Shown here piece after piece: positions 33,270 to 40,680 of a stretch of 40,710 nt of DNA. This stretch comes from Cytophagales bacterium. GTDB lineage: Bacteria > Bacteroidota > Bacteroidia > Cytophagales > UBA9547. The notes beneath the pieces are model-generated. The model was not told the origin of the DNA. It saw only the letters and a list, made by a program, of their open reading frames with translations, and did not search any database. The translations under genes were made by a program, and so were the position numbers. How positions within the stretch are numbered: position 1 is the first letter of the stretch; every line of letters starts with the position of its first letter. The stretch spans positions 1 to 40,710 of the forward strand of contig JAAFIH010000035.1 of assembly GCA_013297755.1 (NCBI GenBank), written 5' to 3'.

Positions 33270-33668
33270 TTATGCAATAGTTTTATTTTTTTTCTCAAAT
33301 ATCAAAATCATGATTATCAAAATTGACAATACTATTGTTATTAAAGCAAAAAATTTTTCTAATGTAGTAACTGCAAAAATATTACCAACAGTATTGAGTA
33401 AAAATAGGATTGAATATATCCATAAAATACAATTTATTACTTTATTAGAAAATTTATAATTTATTTTATTGCCCTTCATCAACAATATAAATATTAAAAA
33501 TAATTGAATAATCATAGATATTGCCTCAAAAACGTACATTTCTGTATCGTTTTGAAGCCTACCTCCCCAGGCAATAGTGTAAGGTATGATTTTTGAAACA
33601 ACACATAAATGAAAAACAAGTCCTATAATCAATATTATAATAGTTGTATGTATGATTTTATTAATCAT
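33270..33668 (-). CDS. Small integral membrane protein
   Basis: 132 residues with four predicted membrane segments: about 6-30, 45-64, 77-98 and 103-124. No conserved charged motif or known family is visible. It stands alone; a minus-strand TATATTTG at 33764-33771 could serve as its -7 box with a leader of roughly 90 nt. It is probably a real gene given its clean membrane-helix spacing. Confidence 0.6.
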   Translation of the reverse strand: MINKIIHTTIIILIIGLVFHLCVVSKIIPYTIAWGGRLQNDTEMYVFEAISMIIQLFLIFILLMKGNKINYKFSNKVINCILWIYSILFLLNTVGNIFAVTTLEKFFALITIVLSILIIMILIFEKKNKTIA

Positions 33669-33736
33669 TTTGTTACTTTTTTAGTTTTATTGGATGAATA
33701 ATTTTTTTTAAAATTTTATTACAATATTTATTTTTT

Positions 33737-33744
33737 TAATTTTG
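33737..33744 (+). promoter_or_regulatory. -7 element upstream of the frameshifted small gene
   Basis: TAATTTTG matches TAnnTTTG and lies 83 bp before the TTG at 33828. It is the only exact box near that gene. Confidence 0.35.
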
Positions 33745-33827
33745 TTTCAGAAGATTTCTATAGCAAATATAATTTATATTGGTAAAGGTTTTTCGGTAAA
33801 TCCAAATTTAATCATTATAATATTACT

Positions 33828-34177
33828 TTGAATAGGGACTTAGATATACAAAAATACAGGAATGATATATTTCTAGCCAATAAAGAGCTCACCAAAAAAG
33901 AGCTTTTTAAGGATTTGTTGCAAAAAATGTATGCCCAACATTCAGATATTTTGGAACTCATTTCTAAAATGAGCTTAGGTGCCGAAACTACTGTTTTGAA
34001 TATTCCTCGTGGAGCCAAAAAGCTCATCAAAAAGCAAAACAATTTATAGAGACATTTCCGCCAGAAAATAGTAATATGTCTGCTTTGGCACTGGGTAAAA
34101 TACGTGCCGAAATAAAAAAATACCTCTCCACAGAATTGAAAGCTATGGACGAAATTGTAGAAAAATTGATGATTTAA
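33828..34177 (+). pseudogene. Small helical protein gene with an apparent -1 frameshift
   Basis: The first frame (TTG start at 33828, stop at 34049) gives 73 helical residues. Its coding character then continues in the -1 frame to a TAA at 34175-34177, reading for example AHQKAKQFIETFPPENSNMS and ending MDEIVEKLMI. Joining at the run CAAAAAG (34016-34022) gives a continuous protein of about 116 residues. The cause may be loss of one A from a six-A run, or programmed slippage, since C AAA AAG resembles the A AAA AAG heptamer. No ATG is available: the frame is open upstream only to a TAA at 33783. Family not recognised. Confidence 0.55.
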
Positions 34178-34302
34178 TTATTTTATTTTTTGATTATAAA
34201 TGGTATTAATTGGATATTATATTTGATTTTATCAATAAATTTCCATAGTGTGTATATGTTTATAAGTCAATATTAGGTTTTGTTTACATTTTTGTATTTA
34301 TT

Positions 34303-35205
34303 TTGCAAAATTATATTTTGGAACAAGATAAGTCATTTTCGATTTTTACTAAAATAATTGACGATAATTTTGAAATCGATCACTTGCATCATTATCAATT
34401 ATTGATTCAAATCAGCGACACCAATTTTCAGTTTTGTGTAACAGATAGTTTGCAAAACAGATGTATGTTGATTGAAGATTATGAACTCAAACCCTGCACC
34501 ATCATTGATGACTATTTAGTACAACTTCAGTCAATTTATGAAGATCATATATTATTGATGGCTGGTTTTTGGAAATCTGTAAAAATTTCTATCAAAAATC
34601 TTAAATTTTCGCTCGTTCCTTCTGCTTTGTTTGATGTATCAAATGCCTCAAAATATATGCAAATGGTAGATGAATGGGATGATGACAAGGATATTCTTTG
34701 CCATTTCAAACATCAATCCAACGAAATGGTTAATGTATTTGTGGCCGAAAAAAAAATTATTCAATGGTTTAAAAAAACATATCCTGGCAAAAACATTGAG
34801 TTGATACATCACACAAGCCTCTTTATTGAAGCCCTTTTGCAAAACAATAGTCCACAAAATTTTTCTAAACAAGCCTTATTTGTATCCATAGAATCTCAAA
34901 TAATGACTGTAGTGCTCAAAAATGGTAGCAAAGTAGAGTTCTGTAATAATTTTAGATTTTTTACTGATAACGATTTGCTTTATTTTTTACTTTTTGTGTA
35001 CGAAGAGTTAGAATTAGATACCAATATAATACCTGTTTTTCTTACAGGAAGTGTCCACTCTGATACCGAAACATATCGAAAATTATACAAATATATAAGA
35101 TATGTCAATTTTACTCCTAGAACCCAATCTTTGCGTTTTAGCTATAAATTTGACGAACTGCAAGACCATAGTTACTATAACTTACTTGCCATGCACTCTT
35201 TTTAA
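34303..35205 (+). CDS. DUF3822 family protein
   Basis: About 300 residues of the Bacteroidota-specific DUF3822 family, which has a two-lobed actin/ASKHA-like appearance (PSALFDVSN, HHTSLFIEALLQN, VFLTGSVHSDTETYRKLYKYI). Function is unknown; in other genomes it is commonly near rsmD, which is absent here. There is no ATG: TTG at 34303 or TTG at 34318 are possible starts, and an imperfect -7 box (TATTTTG, 34299-34305) overlaps the first, which favours the second if that promoter is used. It is cytosolic. Confidence 0.75.
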   Translation: MQNYILEQDKSFSIFTKIIDDNFEIDHLHHYQLLIQISDTNFQFCVTDSLQNRCMLIEDYELKPCTIIDDYLVQLQSIYEDHILLMAGFWKSVKISIKNLKFSLVPSALFDVSNASKYMQMVDEWDDDKDILCHFKHQSNEMVNVFVAEKKIIQWFKKTYPGKNIELIHHTSLFIEALLQNNSPQNFSKQALFVSIESQIMTVVLKNGSKVEFCNNFRFFTDNDLLYFLLFVYEELELDTNIIPVFLTGSVHSDTETYRKLYKYIRYVNFTPRTQSLRFSYKFDELQDHSYYNLLAMHSF

Positions 35206-35242
35206 TTTAATTAAGGATTCTATAAATTCAACTTTATAAGTT

Positions 35243-35250
35243 TATTTTTG
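35243..35250 (+). promoter_or_regulatory. Possible -7 element for slyD, upstream of the MITE
   Basis: TATTTTTG matches TAnnTTTG. If it drives slyD, the MITE-like element at 35290-35380 lies in the 5' leader and would be transcribed. No clear -33 box. Confidence 0.3.
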
Positions 35251-35279
35251 TAAATGTTTGAGTTATCTATTTTATTTGC

Positions 35280-35390
35280 AAATATGTATCAATGTCGTTT
35301 ACTTAAGAATCCTTTTAACTTTCTCTTTTGGAGAAAGACTAATATAGAGGCAATAAAAAATGCTTAAGTAAACGACATTGAAATATGTAT
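35280..35390. mobile_element. MITE-like element, copy 2 (35290-35380) with 10-bp target-site duplication
   Basis: The 91-bp element has perfect 18-bp terminal inverted repeats, CAATGTCGTTTACTTAAG at 35290-35307 and its complement at 35363-35380. It is flanked directly by AAATATGTAT at 35280-35289 and 35381-35390, a perfect 10-bp target-site duplication. Inside is a hairpin CTTTCTC/GAGAAAG. There is no ORF, so it is non-autonomous. It sits about 70 bp upstream of the slyD start, in the same orientation as copy 1. Confidence 0.88.
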
Positions 35391-35451
35391 TAAAATATTT
35401 TTATCAATTCTTTAAAACCAGTGGCTGTGTGGTAATTTATAGCTAAATATA

Positions 35452-35958
35452 TTGAAAATATCTGACAAAAAAGTTGTAGCTATATCTTACAAATTATCTG
35501 TAAATGGCCAATTAGTAGAAACAGTAGATGCTGCACATCCAATGTTGTTTTTGGTTGGTAATAGTGGATTGCCCGAAAAATTTGAATCCAATTTAGTTGG
35601 ACTTTCTGCTGGTCAGACTTTTGAATTTAGTCTATCACCTGAAGAAGGTTTTGGCACAAGATTAGAAGAGGATGTCTTGAATCTGCCTTTAGAAGATTTT
35701 TATAGCGAAAACGGCACTTTGGACAAAGAATTTTTGCAATTAGGCAGAATCATACCACTGACAGACGACCAAGGCAATCACCACAAAGCCATAATTTTAG
35801 AAATAAATGAAGCTCAAAAATTTATTAAACTTGATTTTAATCATCCTTTGGCAGACAAAACTTTGCAATTTGTAGGACAAATTGAATCTGTAAGAGAGGC
35901 AACACAAGAAGAAATATCGCATGGACACGCACACGGACATGGTGGGCATGTGCATTAA
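35452..35958 (+). CDS. slyD: SlyD-type FKBP peptidyl-prolyl isomerase
   Basis: 168 residues. FKBP domain with VAISYKLSVNGQLVETVD, VGNSGLPEKFESNLVGLSAG and the inserted IF chaperone domain (about 75-125), then a histidine-rich tail HGHAHGHGGHVH that binds nickel in SlyD. It acts as a cytosolic folding helper and possibly a nickel carrier. The start is TTG at 35452; an in-frame stop lies just upstream and no ATG is nearby, and the first residues (KISDKKVVAI) align with other SlyD N-termini. A MITE-like insertion precedes it. It is followed after 27 bp by a STAS-like gene. Confidence 0.92.
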   Translation: MKISDKKVVAISYKLSVNGQLVETVDAAHPMLFLVGNSGLPEKFESNLVGLSAGQTFEFSLSPEEGFGTRLEEDVLNLPLEDFYSENGTLDKEFLQLGRIIPLTDDQGNHHKAIILEINEAQKFIKLDFNHPLADKTLQFVGQIESVREATQEEISHGHAHGHGGHVH

Positions 35959-35985
35959 AATATTACTTTTTAAACCTAATTTTAT

Positions 35986-36390
35986 ATGATTTATAAAGAT
36001 AAATTCTTCAGTGCTGAATATTTTAATTCAAAAAATGTACTTAAAATCATTTTTTCAGAAATAGAACCAGATGAGGTATTATTTGACAACTATCTCAAAT
36101 TTTTGGATAATATGTATCAAAAAAATGAAAAATTGATTTTCGTTTATGATTCTTCAAAAGCAAAATATTTGTCTTCTGAATTGAGAGTAAAATTGGGGTC
36201 ATGGTTTAAAACAAATTCCAACACTGTAAAAAAATACAACCATCATACAATTTTTATTATCAATTCTATGATGATAAGGTTTGTATTGAATGCTATTTTT
36301 GTAGTTGAAAAACCAGTTTATAAATATGATATTGTAAAATCAATGGAAGAGGCTCAAGTAATAATTGATCAGAAATTGCAATCCATATAG
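35986..36390 (+). CDS. STAS/SpoIIAA-like protein
   Basis: 134 residues of alternating strand and helix with the pattern seen in SpoIIAA-like proteins of Bacteroidota: KLIFVYDSSKAKYLSSELR, TIFIINSMMIRFVLNAIFVV, then EEAQVIIDQKL. The phospho-acceptor serine of classical anti-sigma antagonists is not evident. Function is unknown. It starts 27 bp after slyD and ends 25 bp before coaX on the same strand, so they may form an operon. Confidence 0.6.
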   Translation: MIYKDKFFSAEYFNSKNVLKIIFSEIEPDEVLFDNYLKFLDNMYQKNEKLIFVYDSSKAKYLSSELRVKLGSWFKTNSNTVKKYNHHTIFIINSMMIRFVLNAIFVVEKPVYKYDIVKSMEEAQVIIDQKLQSI

Positions 36391-36415
36391 TCATTTATTT
36401 TTATCACTATATCTC

Positions 36416-37132
36416 ATGCAAATTGTCGTAGATTTTGGTAATACATCCATAAAAGCAGCTATTTTTGATGGACAAAATTTGGTAGAACACTTTCCACAGG
36501 CCTCGGCAGTGGAGCTTTCTAGGATTGCCAACCAATATGTAGATTATAAAATGCTGATTAGCTCAGTATCTTCAGAATCAACTCATTTTGTAAATTTAAT
36601 TGAAAATAAATCTAGGCTTACTATTTTAGATTATCTTACCAAATTACCTATTCAAAATCTATATGATACACCAAAAACTTTGGGTATGGATCGTATAGCA
36701 GCTGCTGTGGGTGCTTTTACGCTATACCCCAACCAAGATTGCTTAGTAGTAGATGCAGGTACTTGCATCACTTACGATTTTTTGGATGCAAAAGCACATT
36801 TTCAGGGAGGGAGTATTTCGCCTGGCATAACTATGCGCTACAAGGCTCTGCAACATTTTACTTCAAAATTGCCTTTGTTGCAAACTCGAACTTGGACTGG
36901 CTCTGTTGGCAAAAACACCAAGGATGCCATTGCTATAGGTGTTTTGAATGGGCTCAAAGGCGAAATCGAACATATTATAGCTGATTTTAAACGACAATTT
37001 CCAAAAATTAAAATAATTGTTACTGGTGGAGATACAACATTCTTTGAAACTTCAATAAATCATAGCATATTTGCAGTTCCAACACTCGTTTTAGTTGGAT
37101 TAAATACAATTTTAAATGGGCTTGAAGGTTAA
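36416..37132 (+). CDS. coaX: Type III pantothenate kinase
   Basis: 238 residues; first step of CoA synthesis. DFGNTS (6-11) is the phosphate-binding motif with the catalytic aspartate, GMDRIAAAVGA (90-100) and VVDAGTCITYDF (111-122) are the pantothenate and second ATP-site motifs, GGSISPGITMRYKAL and VTGGD follow. I chose ATG 36416 because it places the DFGN motif at the usual distance from the N-terminus; an in-frame TTG at 36365 would overlap the preceding gene. It overlaps the next gene by 17 bp. Confidence 0.95.
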   Translation: MQIVVDFGNTSIKAAIFDGQNLVEHFPQASAVELSRIANQYVDYKMLISSVSSESTHFVNLIENKSRLTILDYLTKLPIQNLYDTPKTLGMDRIAAAVGAFTLYPNQDCLVVDAGTCITYDFLDAKAHFQGGSISPGITMRYKALQHFTSKLPLLQTRTWTGSVGKNTKDAIAIGVLNGLKGEIEHIIADFKRQFPKIKIIVTGGDTTFFETSINHSIFAVPTLVLVGLNTILNGLEG

Positions 37133-38432
37133 ATTTGGGTATGTTTTTTGGGTTCAACTTTTATTTTTTAATACAGTTTTTGGACAAACTCTTGATCAAA
37201 AGTCAAAAAACGACAATGTAGTACCCTCACCTTATGGCCAAATTGGGCTTGGCGATATGGAAATTTCTACAAGCACACGACATGCTGGATTAGCCCAAAC
37301 TGGTATAGCACTGCCCTACATGGGGCATATCAATATGCTCAACCCTGCTCTATCGGCCTACACAAGGCAAAATACAATCTTTGATGCTGGTGTTACGATG
37401 CAACATATTGGAATCTCTAATGGACAAAAAAGTCAAAATAATACTGGAGCAAATTTTCATTATTTTAATATAGGACTGCCGATAAGTAATAAATTTTGGG
37501 GCTCTTTTATTGGAATAGCCCCACTAAGCAACGCCAATGGTTCATTTAGCGATAAAAAGCCTGTGCAAGGTTCTACCACTGATTTTGTAAACGTAACATC
37601 GCAAACTTTGGGTGGTCTTACCAAATTTTATATGACGCATGGTTTTAAATTGCCCAAAAATTTTGCTATTGGGTTCAATGCAAGTTATATTTTTGGTAAT
37701 ATATCGCATACAGATATATTTTCGGTTACAGATAGCAAAACTTTTTCTATATACAAATCTAAGGAAGTTTACAAATTGCTAGAACTTACTTTTGGTTTGT
37801 CTTATTTCAAAGAAATCAAACCTGGATATAAGTTGTTTTTTGGTTCTACAGCAAGCTACAGTTTTGATATAGGTTCCAAAGATAGCCTTTCAGTAAGTCA
37901 TAATACATACTCTTCACAGTTGCAATCATTTATCCCTTTTTACAAAAACACTGAAATTGCAAACGAAAATATACTAATCACATTGCCTCCCAAATTTGGT
38001 ATTGGCTTGGCTTTAGAAAAATCATCAAAATATAGTATAAGTTTGGATTATACCTATACTATGTGGTCAAAATTTGTGTCATATCATAACGAAAAAAACC
38101 TTTTTACAGACGCACACAGATTGTCGGCTGGTTTTGAAATTATACCCAACGCCAACGCCCTGAAAGGTTATCTCAACAGGGTGGCCTACAGAGGGGGTGC
38201 TTTTTATCATAGCACACCTTATTTTTTGCAAAATACTAAAATAAATGAATTTGGATTAACAGGAGGTATTGGGTTTCCGTTGGGTAAAAGTTTGCTATCT
38301 ACACTCAATTTTTCGGTACAAGCAGGGCAACGAGGCACGTTAGCCAATGGATTGGTAAGAGAAAATTTTATACGCTTTTTTCTTGGTATAAACATCAACG
38401 ACCGTTGGTTTACAAGGTATAAGTTGGATTAG
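37116..38432 (+). CDS. Outer-membrane beta-barrel protein of unknown function
   Basis: 438 residues with a signal peptide (about 1-23, ending NTVFGQ), then PYGQIGLGDMEIS and a series of amphipathic strands (GSFIGIAPLSNANG, KYSISLDYTYTMWSKF, LNFSVQAGQRG), ending in the aromatic FTRYKLD. The overall layout resembles FadL/PorP-like outer-membrane proteins. Its ATG overlaps the coaX end by 17 bp, a pairing I associate with Bacteroidota, so translation is probably coupled. Its stop overlaps tail-to-tail with the minus-strand Rpn gene by 3 bp. Confidence 0.75.
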   Translation: MGLKVKFGYVFWVQLLFFNTVFGQTLDQKSKNDNVVPSPYGQIGLGDMEISTSTRHAGLAQTGIALPYMGHINMLNPALSAYTRQNTIFDAGVTMQHIGISNGQKSQNNTGANFHYFNIGLPISNKFWGSFIGIAPLSNANGSFSDKKPVQGSTTDFVNVTSQTLGGLTKFYMTHGFKLPKNFAIGFNASYIFGNISHTDIFSVTDSKTFSIYKSKEVYKLLELTFGLSYFKEIKPGYKLFFGSTASYSFDIGSKDSLSVSHNTYSSQLQSFIPFYKNTEIANENILITLPPKFGIGLALEKSSKYSISLDYTYTMWSKFVSYHNEKNLFTDAHRLSAGFEIIPNANALKGYLNRVAYRGGAFYHSTPYFLQNTKINEFGLTGGIGFPLGKSLLSTLNFSVQAGQRGTLANGLVRENFIRFFLGININDRWFTRYKLD

Positions 38433-39250
38433 GTTTTTTGATTTTCAAGTTCAATTCTAAGCTCTTCAATTTGCATCTCAGAAAGACCAGTTACTTCTGA
38501 AATTATTACTAAGTCAAGACTTTTTGTAATCATATTTTTTGCAATTTCAATTACTTTTTCTTCTATTGATAGCTTTATTACTTTTCTTTTAGCAGCTTCA
38601 ATTTTTGATTGGTGCCATTCATCTCCAGTGATATTGGTTTGATTTACTAATTCACTGGCTCTTTTTATACCTTCGTTTTTGATGTTTAATACAGGATTAT
38701 CAGCATTGTGTATGCTTTCGTATATCAAATCGAGCCAGTCACGGTAGTTGGCAGGTGTTTGAGAATCTTTGTAATTAGGGTTTAAAAATATAAGTTCGTG
38801 GTTGTAAATTTTACGTTCTTCGCCTTTGATATTTTTGGGATTGATTACCGAAATCAACACTTCATCTTTGTAAATTTCTCTTGTGATGGCGTTTATTTTG
38901 TAGGGTGCAGTCATCAAAACGATGGTATACACAGTTTTGCCAATGCTGTAGTCATCGGCATTTCGCTGTTGTTCGGTAATAGCTTGTAAGTGATAATGTA
39001 AGAATCTGTCAAAATTGTGGTCGTATTCTACTTTTTGTATTTCAATGATAATTCTCTTTTTTAGGTCTTCTGCAAAAATATCGTACTTGAAATTGATGTT
39101 TCCAGACTTTGGATGAAAAGATTTTTCGGTTTCAATTTTATCTGGGCTTATATCTATACCAATTATATCTTTTACAAAAGCCTTTAAAACGAGCTTATCT
39201 GTAAATGCTTTTTTAAAAAATACCTCGTTGTCGAGTCTAGCAAGAGCCAT
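38429..39250 (-). CDS. Rpn family PD-(D/E)XK nuclease/putative transposase
   Basis: 273 residues, full length for the family. N-terminal LARLDNEVFFKKAFTDK matches the conserved entry helix; the core is KYDIFAEDLKKRIIIEIQK (Asp, then Glu-x-Gln) followed by DRFLHYHLQAITEQQR; the tail is a helical DNA-binding-like segment (VIISEVTGLSEMQIEELRIEL). Rpn proteins nick or cut DNA and promote RecA-independent recombination. A -7-like box lies at 39266-39273. It overlaps the outer-membrane protein gene end by 3 bp. A truncated relative is at 21924. Confidence 0.85.
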   Translation of the reverse strand: MALARLDNEVFFKKAFTDKLVLKAFVKDIIGIDISPDKIETEKSFHPKSGNINFKYDIFAEDLKKRIIIEIQKVEYDHNFDRFLHYHLQAITEQQRNADDYSIGKTVYTIVLMTAPYKINAITREIYKDEVLISVINPKNIKGEERKIYNHELIFLNPNYKDSQTPANYRDWLDLIYESIHNADNPVLNIKNEGIKRASELVNQTNITGDEWHQSKIEAAKRKVIKLSIEEKVIEIAKNMITKSLDLVIISEVTGLSEMQIEELRIELENQKT

Positions 39251-39265
39251 TTATTAATCTTTTTA

Positions 39266-39273
39266 CAAATATA
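39266..39273 (-). promoter_or_regulatory. -7 element of the Rpn gene
   Basis: Minus-strand TATATTTG matches TAnnTTTG, 15 bp before the ATG at 39250, implying a very short leader. No -33 box at normal spacing. Confidence 0.4.
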
Positions 39274-39587
39274 ATACATTTAAAAGCAAAATATAATAAA
39301 AATGATGCAATAAATTTTGAAGTTTGGTATAATTTAACAAAAGATTTTTAAAATATTAAATTGTAAATATATTACTTTTTAAATTTTTATTTTTTATCAC
39401 ATTTATTTTTTAGTCAATTTGCTTGTCATGTGATTGATAATAAATGTCATTCAAACCACGAATTTATATAATTTACTTAGTATAGTAATTTACTTCAGCT
39501 AGAAATTTGATGGTACAGCTTTTTATTTAAGTAAGTAATGAATGTTTTTTATATAAATAATTTCGTTTGCCCATTTATTTTTAATTC
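39274..39587. other. AT-rich intergenic stretch, nothing recognised
   Basis: Over 300 bp between the Rpn gene and the Xre region with no coding-like frame, RNA gene or hairpin that I would defend. It is likely remnant DNA of the accessory region. Confidence 0.4.
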
Positions 39588-39683
39588 TTAATTTCCATTT
39601 TTTTCTATTATGCCTTTCAAATCTAAAATGTTTAGAATAGTTTGATTTTTAGTGTTGCCGTTTTTTAAGTAATTGTATAATAA
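39588..39683 (-). pseudogene. Possible gene remnant opposite the Xre region
   Basis: 32 minus-strand codons read protein-like (for example KNGNTKNQTILNILDLKGI) and end in TAA, but a stop precedes them and there is no start codon. It may be the C-terminal scar of a gene once divergent from the Xre gene. Chance is possible. Confidence 0.2.
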
Positions 39684-39715
39684 TTAATAGTATTTTATTT
39701 TTTTTATTCATTTTA

Positions 39716-39732
39716 TTGACTATATTTGTCAA
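39716..39732 (+). promoter_or_regulatory. -7 box with overlapping dyad before the Xre-type gene
   Basis: TTGAC (39716-39720), seven bases, GTCAA (39728-39732) form an inverted repeat. The spacer plus the first G of the right arm is TATATTTG (39721-39728), an exact -7 box, so a dimer bound to the dyad would block the promoter. It lies 13 bp before the ATG of the Xre protein, which fits autorepression as in controller proteins of restriction-modification systems. Confidence 0.55.
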
Positions 39733-39745
39733 GTTTTATTATGTC

Positions 39746-40045
39746 ATGAATACATTTGGTCAAATAATTAAATTAAAAAGGGAATCTAAGGGGATGCTTT
39801 TGCGTCAATTAGCTTCTTTGCTAGAAATCGATCAAGCTATTATGTCTAAAATTGAATCTGGTCATAGAAATCCAACAAAGATTCATATAGAAAAATTAGC
39901 AAAAATTTTTGAGATTTCTGAAAATGAACTTACTATGCAATATTTAAGCGATAAAATTGCTTCTGAGATTGTTGAAGAAGAAAGTGCATTTGAAGTATTG
40001 AAAGTAGCAGAAGAAAAAATAGAATATTTAAGAAAACAGAGATAA
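39746..40045 (+). CDS. Xre-family HTH regulator (controller-like)
   Basis: 99 residues from ATG 39746. The helix-turn-helix spans about residues 4-58 (FGQIIKLKRESKGMLLRQLA, IDQAIMSKIESGHRNPT, LAKIFEISENEL). A C-terminal helix (EIVEEESAFEVLKVAEEKIE) probably serves dimerisation. A TTG at 39716 would add ten residues but lies inside the -7/dyad region, so it is rejected as start. Two bases after the stop the remains of a C5-cytosine methyltransferase begin, so this is probably the regulator of a former restriction-modification system. Confidence 0.85.
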   Translation: MNTFGQIIKLKRESKGMLLRQLASLLEIDQAIMSKIESGHRNPTKIHIEKLAKIFEISENELTMQYLSDKIASEIVEEESAFEVLKVAEEKIEYLRKQR

Positions 40046-40047
40046 AA

Positions 40048-40146
40048 ATGAAAGTTGTGTCATTATTTGCAGGATGTGGTGGGCTTGATTTGGGTTTGAT
40101 TAAAGCTGGACATGAAATTGTATATGCTTCTGATAGAATTTTTTAA
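40048..40146 (+). pseudogene. Truncated C5-cytosine DNA methyltransferase (N-terminal remnant)
   Basis: 32 codons starting with VVSLFAGCGGLDLGLIKAGH: the N-terminal strand and SAM-binding motif I (F-x-G-x-G) of Dcm-type methylases, usually 300-400 residues. The reading continues as EIVYASDR and then ends in IF plus TAA at 40144-40146. The catalytic PC motif, target-recognition domain and all later motifs are missing. It begins two bases after the Xre-type gene. No restriction endonuclease is visible in the remaining 560 bp. This is a deletion scar of a restriction-modification system. Confidence 0.88.
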
Positions 40147-40164
40147 AATAAAAAGGTTATAAAT

Positions 40165-40347
40165 ATGAAAGAATTATTAAATAATGATAAAACTGAAATT
40201 AATAGTTATAGATTTGAATACTTAATGAAAACAATTATAAAGGCAAAAAATGAAGAAGAAGCATTTGGAAAATTTAATGAAATTGAAATTTCTTCAGAGA
40301 ATCATATATTTGTTGATGTAATTAATGTAACAGAAAATGATTGGTAA
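40165..40347 (+). CDS. Small hypothetical protein
   Basis: 60 residues, ATG start, beginning 18 bp after the truncated methylase. The first half is helical and charged (MKELLNNDKTEINSYRFEYL), the second is beta-like (EIEISSENHIFVDVINVTEN). No family is recognised. The position suggests it was downstream of the former restriction-modification operon or was brought in by the deletion. Confidence 0.5.
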   Translation: MKELLNNDKTEINSYRFEYLMKTIIKAKNEEEAFGKFNEIEISSENHIFVDVINVTENDW

Positions 40348-40351
40348 ATTT

Positions 40352-40522
40352 TTATTTTATAAGAATTTTGTCATTGTGGTATTCCAAATATAATTTATGT
40401 TGATTTTCTAATTTTAGTAACTTAATATCGTTTTGAATATGTAAAAATTTTTTGTCAATTTCTTCTATAAATTTGGAAACTTTAATTTTGCCATTTTTAT
40501 CCAAGAAGTATTTTCCAATCAA
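40352..40522 (-). CDS. Possible small ORF with TTG start
   Basis: A minus-strand frame of 56 codons reads as a charged helix (for example KVSKFIEEIDKKFLHIQNDI) from TTG at 40522 to TAA at 40352. The frame is closed by a stop shortly upstream and has no ATG. It could be a genuine small protein or the tail of a decayed gene. The stop lies 4 bp from that of the convergent 60-residue ORF. Confidence 0.25.
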   Translation of the reverse strand: MIGKYFLDKNGKIKVSKFIEEIDKKFLHIQNDIKLLKLENQHKLYLEYHNDKILIK

Positions 40523-40650
40523 TTTATATTTTTATTGCAATGTATAAAAAAAGTAGATAAAAAATAATTGATAATCAAATATAACAGGGAATTCTAATTT
40601 AAAAAGTTTGTTAAATTACAAATAATTAGTATATTTACAACAGGATTACA

Positions 40651-40680
40651 ATCCGAAAAAAAATGGATACTTTTTCGGAT
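40651..40680 (+). promoter_or_regulatory. Perfect inverted repeat enclosing a start codon
   Basis: ATCCGAAAAA (40651-40660) and TTTTTCGGAT (40671-40680) are perfect 10-bp complements with a 10-nt spacer that contains ATG (40663-40665). In RNA the start codon would lie in the loop of a stable hairpin; in DNA it could be an operator. A near-consensus -7 box TATATTTA lies at 40630-40637, so the dyad would fall within the first bases of the transcript. Confidence 0.6.

Noticed and set aside
38798-38989. 63-codon plus-strand frame inside the Rpn gene
   Set aside because: Antisense to the nuclease domain region; aromatic-rich, no motif, no promoter.
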